Shown here: positions 24,798 to 33,917 of the stretch, in pieces
How the letters are laid out: the number at the start of each line of letters is the position of its first letter
How positions within the stretch are numbered: position 1 is the first letter of the stretch
DNA from: Desulfurococcaceae archaeon AG1
Lineage (GTDB): Archaea > Thermoproteota > Thermoprotei_A > Sulfolobales > AG1
Assembly (NCBI GenBank): GCA_003116855.1
Contig: BEWT01000012.1
Span: forward strand, 87,366-151,365
DNA length: 64,000 nt
Direction of reading: 5' to 3'
The notes under the pieces: generated by a model
Told to the model about the DNA's origin: nothing
Seen by the model: the letters and a program-made list of their open reading frames with translations, nothing else
Databases searched by the model: none
Made by a program: the position numbers and the translations under genes

Positions 24798-26069
24798 CTA
24801 GGGAGAAGCTTTAGGAGAGCCGGGCTGTCCAGAGATCCTTTTAGCCAGCTCTATGACATCCGCGTCCCTGTTAACCATACCTATGATCTGGACGCCGACA
24901 GGGAGTCCTCTGATCTTTAAGGCTGGGATTGATATCGCGGGAGCGCCTACGTATGATGCATAGAGCGTCTCATATGTTAGAACACCCCTCACAGGACCGT
25001 CCTCTCTTCCTAGGACATCATCTATCTTTGGTGCTGGTATTAGTGTTGTTGGTGTTGCAAGGGCGTCGTATCTCTTCAGAACTCTTCCCAGCTCTTGTTT
25101 CACCTCTTCTCTTGCAGAGAGTGCTTTGAGGTAATCGATAGCACTGTAGATCGTTTGCAACCCTCTCTCCACAAGCCTCCTTACGTCGGGGAAGTAGAGA
25201 TCCCATTTATCCCTATATTTTAGATGTATATGTGTAGCCTCACTATACCTGATCACCATCACCTCCTTCCACACGGTGTTCACAGCTACCGGCATCTCAA
25301 CCTCTGAATACTCATAGGCGATAGAGGCTATGTAGTCGAGAAACCTGTTCTCAACCTCTTCCACGATATCCTCATAACCCTTCTTTATATCGCTGGGCGC
25401 TCTGAACCATCTGGGCACAGCTATCCTGGGCTTTTCAACCCTCTTCCCACCCCTAGATATTGCTGGTATCAATGTTGAAGCCGCTCTCTCTATCCACGAG
25501 AGATCCTTTGCTATGAATCCAATAGTGTCGAGCGATGGCGAGAGTGGAAACACACCGTCGTTATCGATCAAGCCATATGTTGGTTTATAGCCATAGACGC
25601 CGCAGAGAGAGGCAGGGATCCTTACAGACCCTAGAGTGTCTGTTCCAAGAGCTACAGGGACTATGTCGGCGGCAACAGCAGCTGCAGAGCCACCGCTACT
25701 CCCACCAGCTATTCTTGAGAGATCATGTGGGTTTCTCGTAGGACCGAAGATCGAGGATGTTGTTGTCGGGCCCATGCCGAATTCATGGGTATTTGTTTTA
25801 CCAATAATAACCCAGCCTCGTCTCTTAAGCCTCTTGATAACCTCTGCATCGCGTTTTGGTATATAGTTCTGAAATACCCTAGAACCCATAGTTGTTCTTA
25901 TACCCTTTGTTTCTATTAGATCCTTTACCGCTATGGGGTATGCACTATAGCCCTTCTCAACAAGCCTTGAAGCCTCTTCAAGGGCTTTATCGTTATATGT
26001 TACTATAGAGTTGGTAGCCCTGTTTAGAGACTGGGATCTCGGTGTAAACGCCTCCCTAACAAGATCCAT
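24798..26069 (-). CDS. Amidase (amidase-signature family)
   Basis: A 423-residue amidase. The catalytic Lys is in IAVKDLIETKG (about 48), and the glycine-rich signature is AGGSSGGSAAAVAADIVPVALG. The cis-Ser and nucleophile Ser fall in SSGGS and in GTDTLGSVRIPASLCG, where Leu replaces a usual Gly after GTDT. It hydrolyses amides. GatA and stand-alone amidases are related, but the lack of neighbouring gatC/gatB favours a stand-alone amidase. The length is slightly below the usual 450-480 because the N terminus is short. Convergent with the ABC ATPase gene. Confidence 0.85.
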   Translation of the reverse strand: MDLVREAFTPRSQSLNRATNSIVTYNDKALEEASRLVEKGYSAYPIAVKDLIETKGIRTTMGSRVFQNYIPKRDAEVIKRLKRRGWVIIGKTNTHEFGMGPTTTSSIFGPTRNPHDLSRIAGGSSGGSAAAVAADIVPVALGTDTLGSVRIPASLCGVYGYKPTYGLIDNDGVFPLSPSLDTIGFIAKDLSWIERAASTLIPAISRGGKRVEKPRIAVPRWFRAPSDIKKGYEDIVEEVENRFLDYIASIAYEYSEVEMPVAVNTVWKEVMVIRYSEATHIHLKYRDKWDLYFPDVRRLVERGLQTIYSAIDYLKALSAREEVKQELGRVLKRYDALATPTTLIPAPKIDDVLGREDGPVRGVLTYETLYASYVGAPAISIPALKIRGLPVGVQIIGMVNRDADVIELAKRISGQPGSPKASP

Positions 26070-26135
26070 AACAAGGCACCATATAGAGCATTATATGAGG
26101 GCTAATATCTAGCCTCTCGAACAGATCCGATGGGA

Positions 26136-26969
26136 TCAGCGTGTCTCCTCAGACCTCTGCCCGGAACCTTCTATAAGGTTTCTCAAGAGCCTCAATACCC
26201 TCTCCTCCCGCTCGTCTCCCAAGATCTCCATAGCCTTCCAGAGGGTCTTGAAAGCCTCTCTCCTTCTCTCCAGCCTCTCTCTAAGCTTGAGTAGCACGTG
26301 ATCCTTTATACTCCCCATAACCACTTCTTTCTCGGAAGGATCGAGCCTCAGCAGGATCGAGTCGCCTATGTTGGGGGAGATAGAGGGGTCAACCTCTGAG
26401 GCGGCTAGGATTATGAAGGCGGAGAGGATGCCGATATTCCATGTGCTAGACTCTCCTGGAGAGTATCCTGTGAGCCTCAGTATAGCTTCTGCGATTGCAG
26501 AGCCGGCATGCGACCCTAGGACTATATAGCCTGGCGAGCTATGGCGTGGTACTGCTAAACCTCTCTCGTTAAAGAGGTAGAGCCTTGGAGAGCCATCCTG
26601 GGTGATTGTTGCTAGCGATAAATATGTGTTGGGAATCACGCCGAGATTTCTTAGACTGCTATACCTCTCCATAAGCCTCTCCTCAACCTGGGATACTATT
26701 CTTTTAACCTCGCTATCGCCTGGGTTTCTCCAGCTCCTCGAACCAACAGCGTCGAACCATTCCACAAAAACATCGTCCACTATCTGGAATGCGGAGGATA
26801 AGATAGACTCGTCACCATAACCACTAACAATAGCCAGGGGTTTCTCCTTACCACCCTCACTATATATTATTGGCCTGACATTCCTAGGCTCGGGGAAACC
26901 CGGATCTATCGATCTACCATCAACTGTTACTAGAACACCACTACCCCAAACGATCGATATTGAGAACAA
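26136..26969 (-). CDS. Proteasome-like Ntn-hydrolase-fold protein, probably inactive
   Basis: A 277-residue protein with the secondary-structure pattern of proteasome subunits. The N-terminal strand pair SIVWGSGVLVTVDGRS is followed by the helices after ILSSAFQIVDDV and by ATITQDGSPRLYLFNERG. Next come VLGSHAGSAIAEAIL and a helix before SPNIGDSILL, which parallel the G-S-G turn and the DxxT/S region of 20S subunits. No N-terminal catalytic Thr is obvious, so it may be structural or a divergent relative. A highly charged helical tail (about 215-277) is extra. TTG start at 26969 with GAGGTGGG 5 bases upstream, a strong ribosome-binding site. Assignment is by pattern only. Confidence 0.5.
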   Translation of the reverse strand: MFSISIVWGSGVLVTVDGRSIDPGFPEPRNVRPIIYSEGGKEKPLAIVSGYGDESILSSAFQIVDDVFVEWFDAVGSRSWRNPGDSEVKRIVSQVEERLMERYSSLRNLGVIPNTYLSLATITQDGSPRLYLFNERGLAVPRHSSPGYIVLGSHAGSAIAEAILRLTGYSPGESSTWNIGILSAFIILAASEVDPSISPNIGDSILLRLDPSEKEVVMGSIKDHVLLKLRERLERRREAFKTLWKAMEILGDEREERVLRLLRNLIEGSGQRSEETR

Positions 26970-27025
26970 AAACCCACCTCAGAATAAAAGCCCCAGCTCT
27001 GTAATAAGCATTAAGGTCACTATAT

Positions 27026-30000
27026 CTATACAAGTTTTCTCCAAGCCCTTCTACCAAGTATGGATAGAAGGGGAGGCGCTACTAGATATGATGCTGTAGA
27101 TGATATCAATAAAGCGCTTGCCAGCAGTGATAACCCTATCTGTCTCAGACCAATAGATGATGATAACATAAGGGATCCGAAGGCTGCTGCGACAACGAGC
27201 GCGAGCCCTATTACCAGTCTCCCCACAGCACCTGTTGCCATAGCCGTTCCCTCAGAGCCGCATTTACCTCTGTCCAGGCATACCTCTCTAGCTCTCGCCA
27301 TGTAGAAGCTATTATAATCCATACCCACCCCCAGCATGGCTGTGAATACAACCTGCGGCAGGAACCATATCATGGCTGTTGAGAAAACATTGTTAAAGAT
27401 CACCCCGGTGAGGACCATGGAGATGAAGGAGGAGAGAACCACTATAGCTACCGAGAGGATGGCTGCTAGAAGGCTTCCAAACACCACAGTGAAGATCACT
27501 ATCATAGCCGCTACAGCGAATGGAAGTACCCTCTGCCAGAATAGGCTATTGACAAGCCTATCAAGCTCCTCGGATGCCGCTGTAGAGCCTCCAACATAGA
27601 TCTTATACCCGTTCTCTTCCCCCCATCTGTGGGAAACCTCTCTGATCTTTTTAAGGGTATCCACAGCTTCTTGGCCGAATGGGTTGTGGGAGAGCACGAT
27701 CCTGAGGTAGGTTGTGTTATCCGATATATATCTCAAGACATGTGGATCTCTCAACAGATCCTGGCTTATGCTGAGAGGCTCTCCAAAGGGTCTTGTAGGG
27801 CCTTCCACACTCTTCACACCATCTATCTCCTCTATGCTTCTCGACAGATCCTCTATTGATCTGAGATCCTCAAGCCCGATGCTTGTGTTCTTAACCATAA
27901 CAACATATGTGGGGAAGACAAAGCCGTATCCTATATCAGAAGCCATAGCGTCCAGAGAGACTATAGAGGGGCTGTCGGAGGGGAGGAATAGTCTCAGATC
28001 GTGGGAAGCCTGTATAGATGGGTAAAGGGCTAGAGAGACTATCGAGATCGCGATGAATATAGCTGGTACGAGAAGACCCAGCCTATTAATCCTCATGGCT
28101 AGAGAGCTAACAGCACCTCCAAACCCTCCAAACCCTCTGAAGCCCCATGAGAACCACTTAGAGCCACCTACAAGGGCAAGCACTGCTGGAACCAGCGTGA
28201 GAGAGGATGTGGCTGTTATTGCAACCACCAGTGGCATGAACACACCAAGGCTTCTGAATAGAGGGAACTCCCAGCCCAGTGCTAGTGAGCCAAAGCCTGC
28301 TATGACTGTTAGTGCGCTTGCTATAATAGCCGGTCCTGCTCTCCTGAGCGCCTCTTCAGCAGCCTTCTTAGGATCTCGGAGTCTTGTGTACTCCTCCCTG
28401 AATCTATAGACTAGATAGGCTGCATAGTCAGACCCTAGTCCGAGAGGTATGACGTATATCAGGGTTCTTGTGAGGGATATCATCTCGGCAGCACCGCTGG
28501 TAGCAACGATATATGCTATTCCTCCACCAACCACGACACCGATCACTATACCGAGGTATGGTAGGACTACCGATGCCAGGCTCCCAAGGACAGCTATTAG
28601 GACTATGAACACCAGGATCTCGCTCACCCTAGAGATCCTAGCCACATCCTCGGAAGCCGCTGTCTCGAGATCTCTGGCTATAGCTATACTTCCTGTCAGC
28701 ATCACAGAAGCATTTGGAAAGATCTTCTTAATATCGCTGCTAACCCTTGAGAAGAAGAGCTTGCTGGATTCGTATCTATCATCCCCCTGAGGCACGTAGA
28801 TCACTATAAATGAGTTGTTTCCAAGACCAACCAGCTTCCCCCTAACGGTTTCTAAAAGCTCGCTGAAAGATCTCTTGTATATAGCTTTTGAAACAAGATC
28901 AGCTGCCTGTTCAAACGTCTCATTACCTAGGGCGACGCTTAGAGAGCTCGACGCTATTACATCGGCTATATAGGGATCTATGCGGTACTTGCTTCCGAAC
29001 TCCTCGACTATCGATGTCGATATTATCTGCACTATATAACCATAGATCCTGTTGGGGGAGTGGTTGGGATAGCTATTAACTATATAGGAGACAAGCTCTA
29101 GGGCGATTCTGGAGGCATTATCGCTTAGTCCGAGTCTTTTGGCCTCCGTAGAGGTCATGTTGATCGAGAGTGAGAGGAAATAATCCCGAGCAATAGCTTC
29201 AACATTACCCGGTTCGCTGGCTATTCTTTCCATAATACTCCTGGGCAGCGATCTGATCAGCTCTCCATAGCCTCTCTTCTCTCCAATAATCTGGACGAGC
29301 TCTATGCTTGCGTTTACTAGCCTGCCCTGCTCTCTTAGGAGCCCTTGCCCCAGCGGATCGTATTTCTCTAGTATATATCTTAGATCGCTTGACGATATAG
29401 ATCCGTTGCTTAGCCTCTCAGCAACCACGGAGACATAGTCTCTAAGGGCTGATGCTATATCCTCTCTTGATGGGTTTTTCATCAACATATCAACTAGAGA
29501 TGCTGCGAAGCTGGGGTCAATGTTGCCTATCCGGCTAACAAGGATCACTATAGCCTCTCTAGCCAGGCTCTGGTTACCATATATAGCCCCACTGGCATCC
29601 GGGTCCAGGGTTGCTAGGATCTCGACTAGGTATGGAGCATACATCGATATCATTGTATTGTTAGGGGCCTGTCTGAGAGCCTCATCAACCACTAGAGAGG
29701 CTATTAATGTCTTGTTCACACTGCCTGATACTATCATCATGGAGAGCATTCTGGCTAGAGAATCGCTAGCCCCTGTCTCTGCTATATACCTATAGATAAT
29801 ATCCTGGATATAGCTAGAACCTTTATCCCTGATCCCGTCAGAGATCTTTGGAGCTTTTGAGAGAAGTGTGTTGAGGAGAGCTATCTGTGACACTACATGT
29901 GATCCGCCCTCATCGCTGGGCGGTTGAAGGGAACAGTAGAGACAGCCACCCTCTTCTCCATATACCTGGAGCCATGCTCTATAAAGGATCTCTCCGAGCA

Positions 30001-30979
30001 CTTGGGCACTTCCATCATCAATACCAGGGATCAGTGTCCTCAGGTATTCTGGTAAAAGGATCCTCGATGTTATATTAGCTATTACGATATCCACCTGTAC
30101 CCCTTTCCTATAGGCTTCTCCAAACTCTCTGTATATTATAAGGGTTATGTTAAGTGGCAGAGGGGCTAGTCTGGGATCTATGTTGGTTAAGTTGGTATAG
30201 CTAGCATAGCTCTCCCCGGTTATATTGTAATAGTAAATAGACCTCGCGGCCTGCCACCATAGGAATAGATATAGCCTTGCAAGATCACTCCTAGCTGTAT
30301 CGTTATATATGAAGGAGCTGGTGAGCTTTGAAACATCCTGTGAGTATCTATATGCCTGCTGGTATATCTGTGAATACGACTGATCCAGCATCCTGATCCC
30401 TTCGATATATATTGGAAGCTCTCTTGAGAGGTTTACCGCTAGACCAACCCCCTCGGAGTAGTTAGAATCAAGTGCAAGCAGCATCTCCTCAGAATATCTC
30501 AGCGAGACGGATAGGTTCTCGAAAATCATTATTACGTAGGATAGATTAGAACTAATATCGCTCGTGATCCGTAGAAGTATTTTTGAGGCCGTTAGTGAGC
30601 CGTTAATAGCTGTGTGTGAAATACTCCTTATATTATTATACAGCTGTAATACTAGGGAGGGGTAGCCGCCAACATCCCTCACCTCCCGGCTGCTCTGATT
30701 ACTAATACTGCTTATCACGCGCGCTATCCCAAGGCTTACGTCCGGATCGCTTATATCGATACCAGTTATATATAATATATCGGAACCACTCCCGCCAGAG
30801 ATCCTAGAGATCATGGCGCTAGCTATAGAGCTCTCAGAACTTTTTGGAAGAAGACTCTCCTCTGTAGCAAGTGTTATTGATTCTAGCGATCTGAAGAGAG
30901 GGAATGACACACCAAGCGCAAGAACCCAGATGATCATTATAGCAAAAGCTCTCCTAGCCAAAAAGCCTGGAAGATTCAA
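27026..30979 (-). CDS. RND-superfamily (MMPL-like) membrane protein with giant first extracellular loop
   Basis: A 1317-residue MMPL/RND protein. One N-terminal membrane helix (about 10-30) is followed by an exceptionally long external segment of about 750 residues. Then come five helices (from about 786 to 935, including GLGSDYAAYLVYRFREE), a single helix near 975, a second external loop of about 160 residues, and a final five-helix bundle (about 1150-1310) with GVGMDYNSFYMARAREV. The GxxxDY pairs are the expected proton-relay sites in helices 4 and 10. MMPL proteins export lipids or hydrophobic molecules using the proton gradient. The N-glycosylation-rich (NxS/T) helical loop is much longer than usual. 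No adjacent partner was found. Confidence 0.85.
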   Translation of the reverse strand: MNLPGFLARRAFAIMIIWVLALGVSFPLFRSLESITLATEESLLPKSSESSIASAMISRISGGSGSDILYITGIDISDPDVSLGIARVISSISNQSSREVRDVGGYPSLVLQLYNNIRSISHTAINGSLTASKILLRITSDISSNLSYVIMIFENLSVSLRYSEEMLLALDSNYSEGVGLAVNLSRELPIYIEGIRMLDQSYSQIYQQAYRYSQDVSKLTSSFIYNDTARSDLARLYLFLWWQAARSIYYYNITGESYASYTNLTNIDPRLAPLPLNITLIIYREFGEAYRKGVQVDIVIANITSRILLPEYLRTLIPGIDDGSAQVLGEILYRAWLQVYGEEGGCLYCSLQPPSDEGGSHVVSQIALLNTLLSKAPKISDGIRDKGSSYIQDIIYRYIAETGASDSLARMLSMMIVSGSVNKTLIASLVVDEALRQAPNNTMISMYAPYLVEILATLDPDASGAIYGNQSLAREAIVILVSRIGNIDPSFAASLVDMLMKNPSREDIASALRDYVSVVAERLSNGSISSSDLRYILEKYDPLGQGLLREQGRLVNASIELVQIIGEKRGYGELIRSLPRSIMERIASEPGNVEAIARDYFLSLSINMTSTEAKRLGLSDNASRIALELVSYIVNSYPNHSPNRIYGYIVQIISTSIVEEFGSKYRIDPYIADVIASSSLSVALGNETFEQAADLVSKAIYKRSFSELLETVRGKLVGLGNNSFIVIYVPQGDDRYESSKLFFSRVSSDIKKIFPNASVMLTGSIAIARDLETAASEDVARISRVSEILVFIVLIAVLGSLASVVLPYLGIVIGVVVGGGIAYIVATSGAAEMISLTRTLIYVIPLGLGSDYAAYLVYRFREEYTRLRDPKKAAEEALRRAGPAIIASALTVIAGFGSLALGWEFPLFRSLGVFMPLVVAITATSSLTLVPAVLALVGGSKWFSWGFRGFGGFGGAVSSLAMRINRLGLLVPAIFIAISIVSLALYPSIQASHDLRLFLPSDSPSIVSLDAMASDIGYGFVFPTYVVMVKNTSIGLEDLRSIEDLSRSIEEIDGVKSVEGPTRPFGEPLSISQDLLRDPHVLRYISDNTTYLRIVLSHNPFGQEAVDTLKKIREVSHRWGEENGYKIYVGGSTAASEELDRLVNSLFWQRVLPFAVAAMIVIFTVVFGSLLAAILSVAIVVLSSFISMVLTGVIFNNVFSTAMIWFLPQVVFTAMLGVGMDYNSFYMARAREVCLDRGKCGSEGTAMATGAVGRLVIGLALVVAAAFGSLMLSSSIGLRQIGLSLLASALLISSTASYLVAPPLLSILGRRAWRKLV

Positions 30980-31248
30980 CCAAGACCTCCATTTTGTATA
31001 GAGATAAGCCTACCTATAAACATTTCACCACTAAAGAAAATACATAACCCATAACGATGATGGAAACCAGCGAAGCCCATATATACAGGGGAGGAGCAGT
31101 TAGTATAAAGCGTATCAACTACTGTGATGAACGAACCCCCAACGAGAACGTATTAAAGAGGGATTGTGTGGCCAAGCAACCCATTCAACGGATACAGACA
31201 ACATTTGCTTATTATCTCTGCAGTATTACAAAGAGATAGGTGTTATAA

Positions 31249-31662
31249 TTGTATGTTGTTAGAAAGGTTGGAGAGCTTATAAAGAGAGAACCTGTTACAG
31301 TATCACCAAGCACTAGCATAAGAGACGCTGTGAAGCTCATGAACGAGAGGAACGTTGGCAGTGTGGTCATAACAGATCCTGAGGGAAGGGTTCTAGGGAT
31401 CTTTACCGAGAGGGATCTTGTGAGGGTCATAGCAGGAGACATAAGCCTTGATAGCGATATAGGGAGTGTTATGACTAAAAACCCCGTGGTAGTGTTTGAG
31501 GAAGATCCAGTCTCAAAGGCTGTAACCATAATGGCTGAGAGGAGAATACGCCACCTGCCAGTGGTTACTAGAAGAGGTACACTGAGAGGAGTTATAACCG
31601 CTAGAGATATAACAGAGACTTTCAAGAAATATTTAGACGAACTAGGCGATGTAGGGGATTAA
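31249..31662 (+). CDS. Tandem CBS-domain protein
   Basis: A 137-residue protein consisting of two CBS motifs (about 8-62 and 70-127) with the usual signatures IRDAVKLMNERNVGSVVITD, GIFTERDLVRV and RHLPVVTRRG, ending GVITARDI. A CBS pair (Bateman module) binds adenosine nucleotides such as AMP, ATP or SAM and works as an energy or metabolite sensor. No effector domain is attached. TTG start at 31249 with AGGTG seven bases upstream. It stands alone between two minus-strand genes. Confidence 0.88.
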   Translation: MYVVRKVGELIKREPVTVSPSTSIRDAVKLMNERNVGSVVITDPEGRVLGIFTERDLVRVIAGDISLDSDIGSVMTKNPVVVFEEDPVSKAVTIMAERRIRHLPVVTRRGTLRGVITARDITETFKKYLDELGDVGD

Positions 31663-31843
31663 GCTACAAAACCCGTCTTTTCTTTTTATGTTTCACCAGA
31701 TATTATAATAAACCCATATCCTGTGTTTATAACTATAGCTACTGATAAAGCTATCCCTCTGGCGTATATTCTTTTAAGATCCGTGTTGCTTGCTACTTCT
31801 ATATACTGGTATAGAGCTGGGAATCATGTCTCTGGAGATGTTT

Positions 31844-32776
31844 TTACCTCTTTGCATGATTCGCCAGGATAGATTCGATCTCACCGGCTATCCTCATTAT
31901 CTCTTTCGATACTGGGGAGTCTGGGTATAGGTCTATAAATGATACGCCTCTATCGTTGCTCTCAGCTATCCTGGGATCTAGGGGTATTTTGCCTAGGAGC
32001 CTTGTTCCCAGAGCATTGCTGAGCTTTAAACCGCCTGCCTTACCAAATATATAGTATTCCTTGCCATTCTCGCACACGAAGTAGCTCATGTTCTCGATAA
32101 CCCCTATGATTGGTATTTCCTTACCGAGGCTTGCCCTCACAAGCTCTACAAATCTTATCGATTTTGCTACAACGTGGGAGCTTACCTCCGAGGGTATTGT
32201 TACAAATATAAGCCCCTCTATTCTTGGGAACATCTGCACAAGGTTTAGAGCATCATCCCCAGTTCCTGGGGGCATGTCTATAAACAGGTAGTCAAGCTCT
32301 CCCCACTCAACATCCTCCAAAAGCTGTTGGATAACCCTAACCTTTATCGCACCTCTCCAGATAACAGGGGTTGATTTATCGCTCAGCATGAGGTCTATTG
32401 AGACAACCTTGATACCCATATACCCCTCTGCAGGCATGATCCTGGCGACGCCTGGCTTTACCTCAACAGCCTCCAAAAGATCCTGCTTAACCCCCAGCAT
32501 TATAGGCATAGAGGGGCCGTGGAAATCCATGTCAAACACGCCTACTTTTCTACCAATCTTCCTCATAGCCATTGAGAGGGATGCTGTTACAAAGGACTTG
32601 CCAACACCCCCCTTACCGCTGAGCACGGCTACTATGTTCTTAACACCCTTGAGATTCTCAACAACCTTCTGTCCAGGCTGGGGTGGGGGTGCTGGTGGTG
32701 CTGCGGGGCCTCTCTGCTGGATCCTAACCCCTCCTCTCTTCTCCTGAGGACTCTCGATCCTGAATGGGTTTGACAA
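31844..32776 (-). CDS. mrp: Mrp/NBP35-family iron-sulfur carrier ATPase
   Basis: A 310-residue P-loop ATPase of the Mrp/ApbC/Nbp35 group that carries and transfers Fe-S clusters. It has a deviant Walker A SGKGGVGKS (about 54-62), the switch I region DMDFHGPSMPIMLG and IDMPPGTGDD, all typical. The N terminus holds a flexible Pro-rich stretch (PAAPPAPPPQPGQ), and the protein starts directly with the ATPase, without the MIP18-like domain found in some relatives. TTG start. Upstream of it is a peptidase gene on the same strand, 71 bases away. Confidence 0.9.
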   Translation of the reverse strand: MSNPFRIESPQEKRGGVRIQQRGPAAPPAPPPQPGQKVVENLKGVKNIVAVLSGKGGVGKSFVTASLSMAMRKIGRKVGVFDMDFHGPSMPIMLGVKQDLLEAVEVKPGVARIMPAEGYMGIKVVSIDLMLSDKSTPVIWRGAIKVRVIQQLLEDVEWGELDYLFIDMPPGTGDDALNLVQMFPRIEGLIFVTIPSEVSSHVVAKSIRFVELVRASLGKEIPIIGVIENMSYFVCENGKEYYIFGKAGGLKLSNALGTRLLGKIPLDPRIAESNDRGVSFIDLYPDSPVSKEIMRIAGEIESILANHAKR

Positions 32777-32847
32777 GAGGGCTACCTAGTTTTACTACCG
32801 CTAGGGAGCCTATATTACCGTTTTTAAAAGAAAAAGATCTAGAAGAT

Positions 32848-33834
32848 CTACTCAACAGCCGGTTCATCCATATATACTATGCCTTCATCAGCATCCATAG
32901 TGACTCTCGAGCCTATCGCTAGCGGGTATACGTAGTGCCCATGCTCATCTCCACCATGGCAGCATGGGAAGTTGATGAAGGACGGTGTCTTTATATACCT
33001 CCTAGCCCTGTCCACGATAACCTCTTCGATACTTGGTGTTGGTCCTCTCACCTCTGGTTCGGGGAACTCGCCGAAGATCACGCCCGATGCTTTTTGCAAA
33101 TGTCCTCCTAGGGCTAGTGATGTGAGATAGTTATCTATTCTCCAAGCATCCTCCCTTATATCTTCTAGGAAAACCACCTTGCCTTCTGTGTTAACGCCAA
33201 ACGGCGTTCCCTGGATCATTGTGAAGAGTATAAGATTACCACCAACAACCTCGCCAGAGGCTCTTCCAGGGTTTATTGTTTTTGGGAAGGCTCCATCCTC
33301 GGGGGGTCTGAGTTCGAGGACCTCTCCCTGGAGGATCTTTAACACCATCTCCAGGTTGCTCTTATACCTTTTAGCACCTATCTCATCACCAAGCTTTGGG
33401 GTTGTTGCTACCATCTCTCCATGTATACTCACCAACCCTGATCTTGAATAAAGTGCGTTCTGGAGAGCTGTTATGTCGCTAAACCCTATAAGTGGTTTCG
33501 GGTTGCTTGCTACAAGATCATAGTCTATAGAGTCGAGAAGCCTTATACCACCGGCACCGCCTCTAACACACCATATCGCATCTATATCTTTTCTTCTGAA
33601 ACCCTCCATGAGATCTTTTATCCTAACCTCTTCAGGTGCGGAGAGATACCACCGCCTCATTGCATATTTAACACTATCTCCAAGAACTATGTTGAACCCG
33701 TATTTCTTCAGAATCTCTATACCCATACTCAGATTCATACCAGGATATACTGGGTAGCTTGAAGGAGCTACAAGAAGGATCCTTGACCCAGGCTTGATCC
33801 TAGGGGGCTTGATCCTTGTCCTCAAGCGGCTCAC
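32848..33834 (-). CDS. LD-carboxypeptidase-like peptidase (family S66)
   Basis: A 328-residue S66 serine peptidase. The nucleophile Ser is in LIGFSDIT (about 117), the Glu is in VVFLEDIRED (about 224) and the His in the CCHGGDEHGHYV segment (about 291-302). VRGGAGGIRLLD marks the oxyanion region. Bacterial members cleave the L,D bond of murein tetrapeptides or inactivate microcin C. An archaeon lacks murein, so a MccF-like or other peptide-detoxifying role is more plausible. GTG start. It lies immediately downstream of the peptide-type ABC operon on the same strand, which may hint at peptide use. Confidence 0.88.
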   Translation of the reverse strand: MSRLRTRIKPPRIKPGSRILLVAPSSYPVYPGMNLSMGIEILKKYGFNIVLGDSVKYAMRRWYLSAPEEVRIKDLMEGFRRKDIDAIWCVRGGAGGIRLLDSIDYDLVASNPKPLIGFSDITALQNALYSRSGLVSIHGEMVATTPKLGDEIGAKRYKSNLEMVLKILQGEVLELRPPEDGAFPKTINPGRASGEVVGGNLILFTMIQGTPFGVNTEGKVVFLEDIREDAWRIDNYLTSLALGGHLQKASGVIFGEFPEPEVRGPTPSIEEVIVDRARRYIKTPSFINFPCCHGGDEHGHYVYPLAIGSRVTMDADEGIVYMDEPAVE

Positions 33835-33917
33835 CGCTAATGATTAAGAATATGGCGATAAATAATCCCAACCGTTAGCAAGCAACCATATAGATCCGTG
33901 TAAGTTGTTTAAAAGAG

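Noticed and set aside
31057-31239. 60-codon frame upstream of the CBS-domain gene
   Set aside because: No sequence resemblance, and the real CBS gene start with its ribosome-binding site lies just after it.
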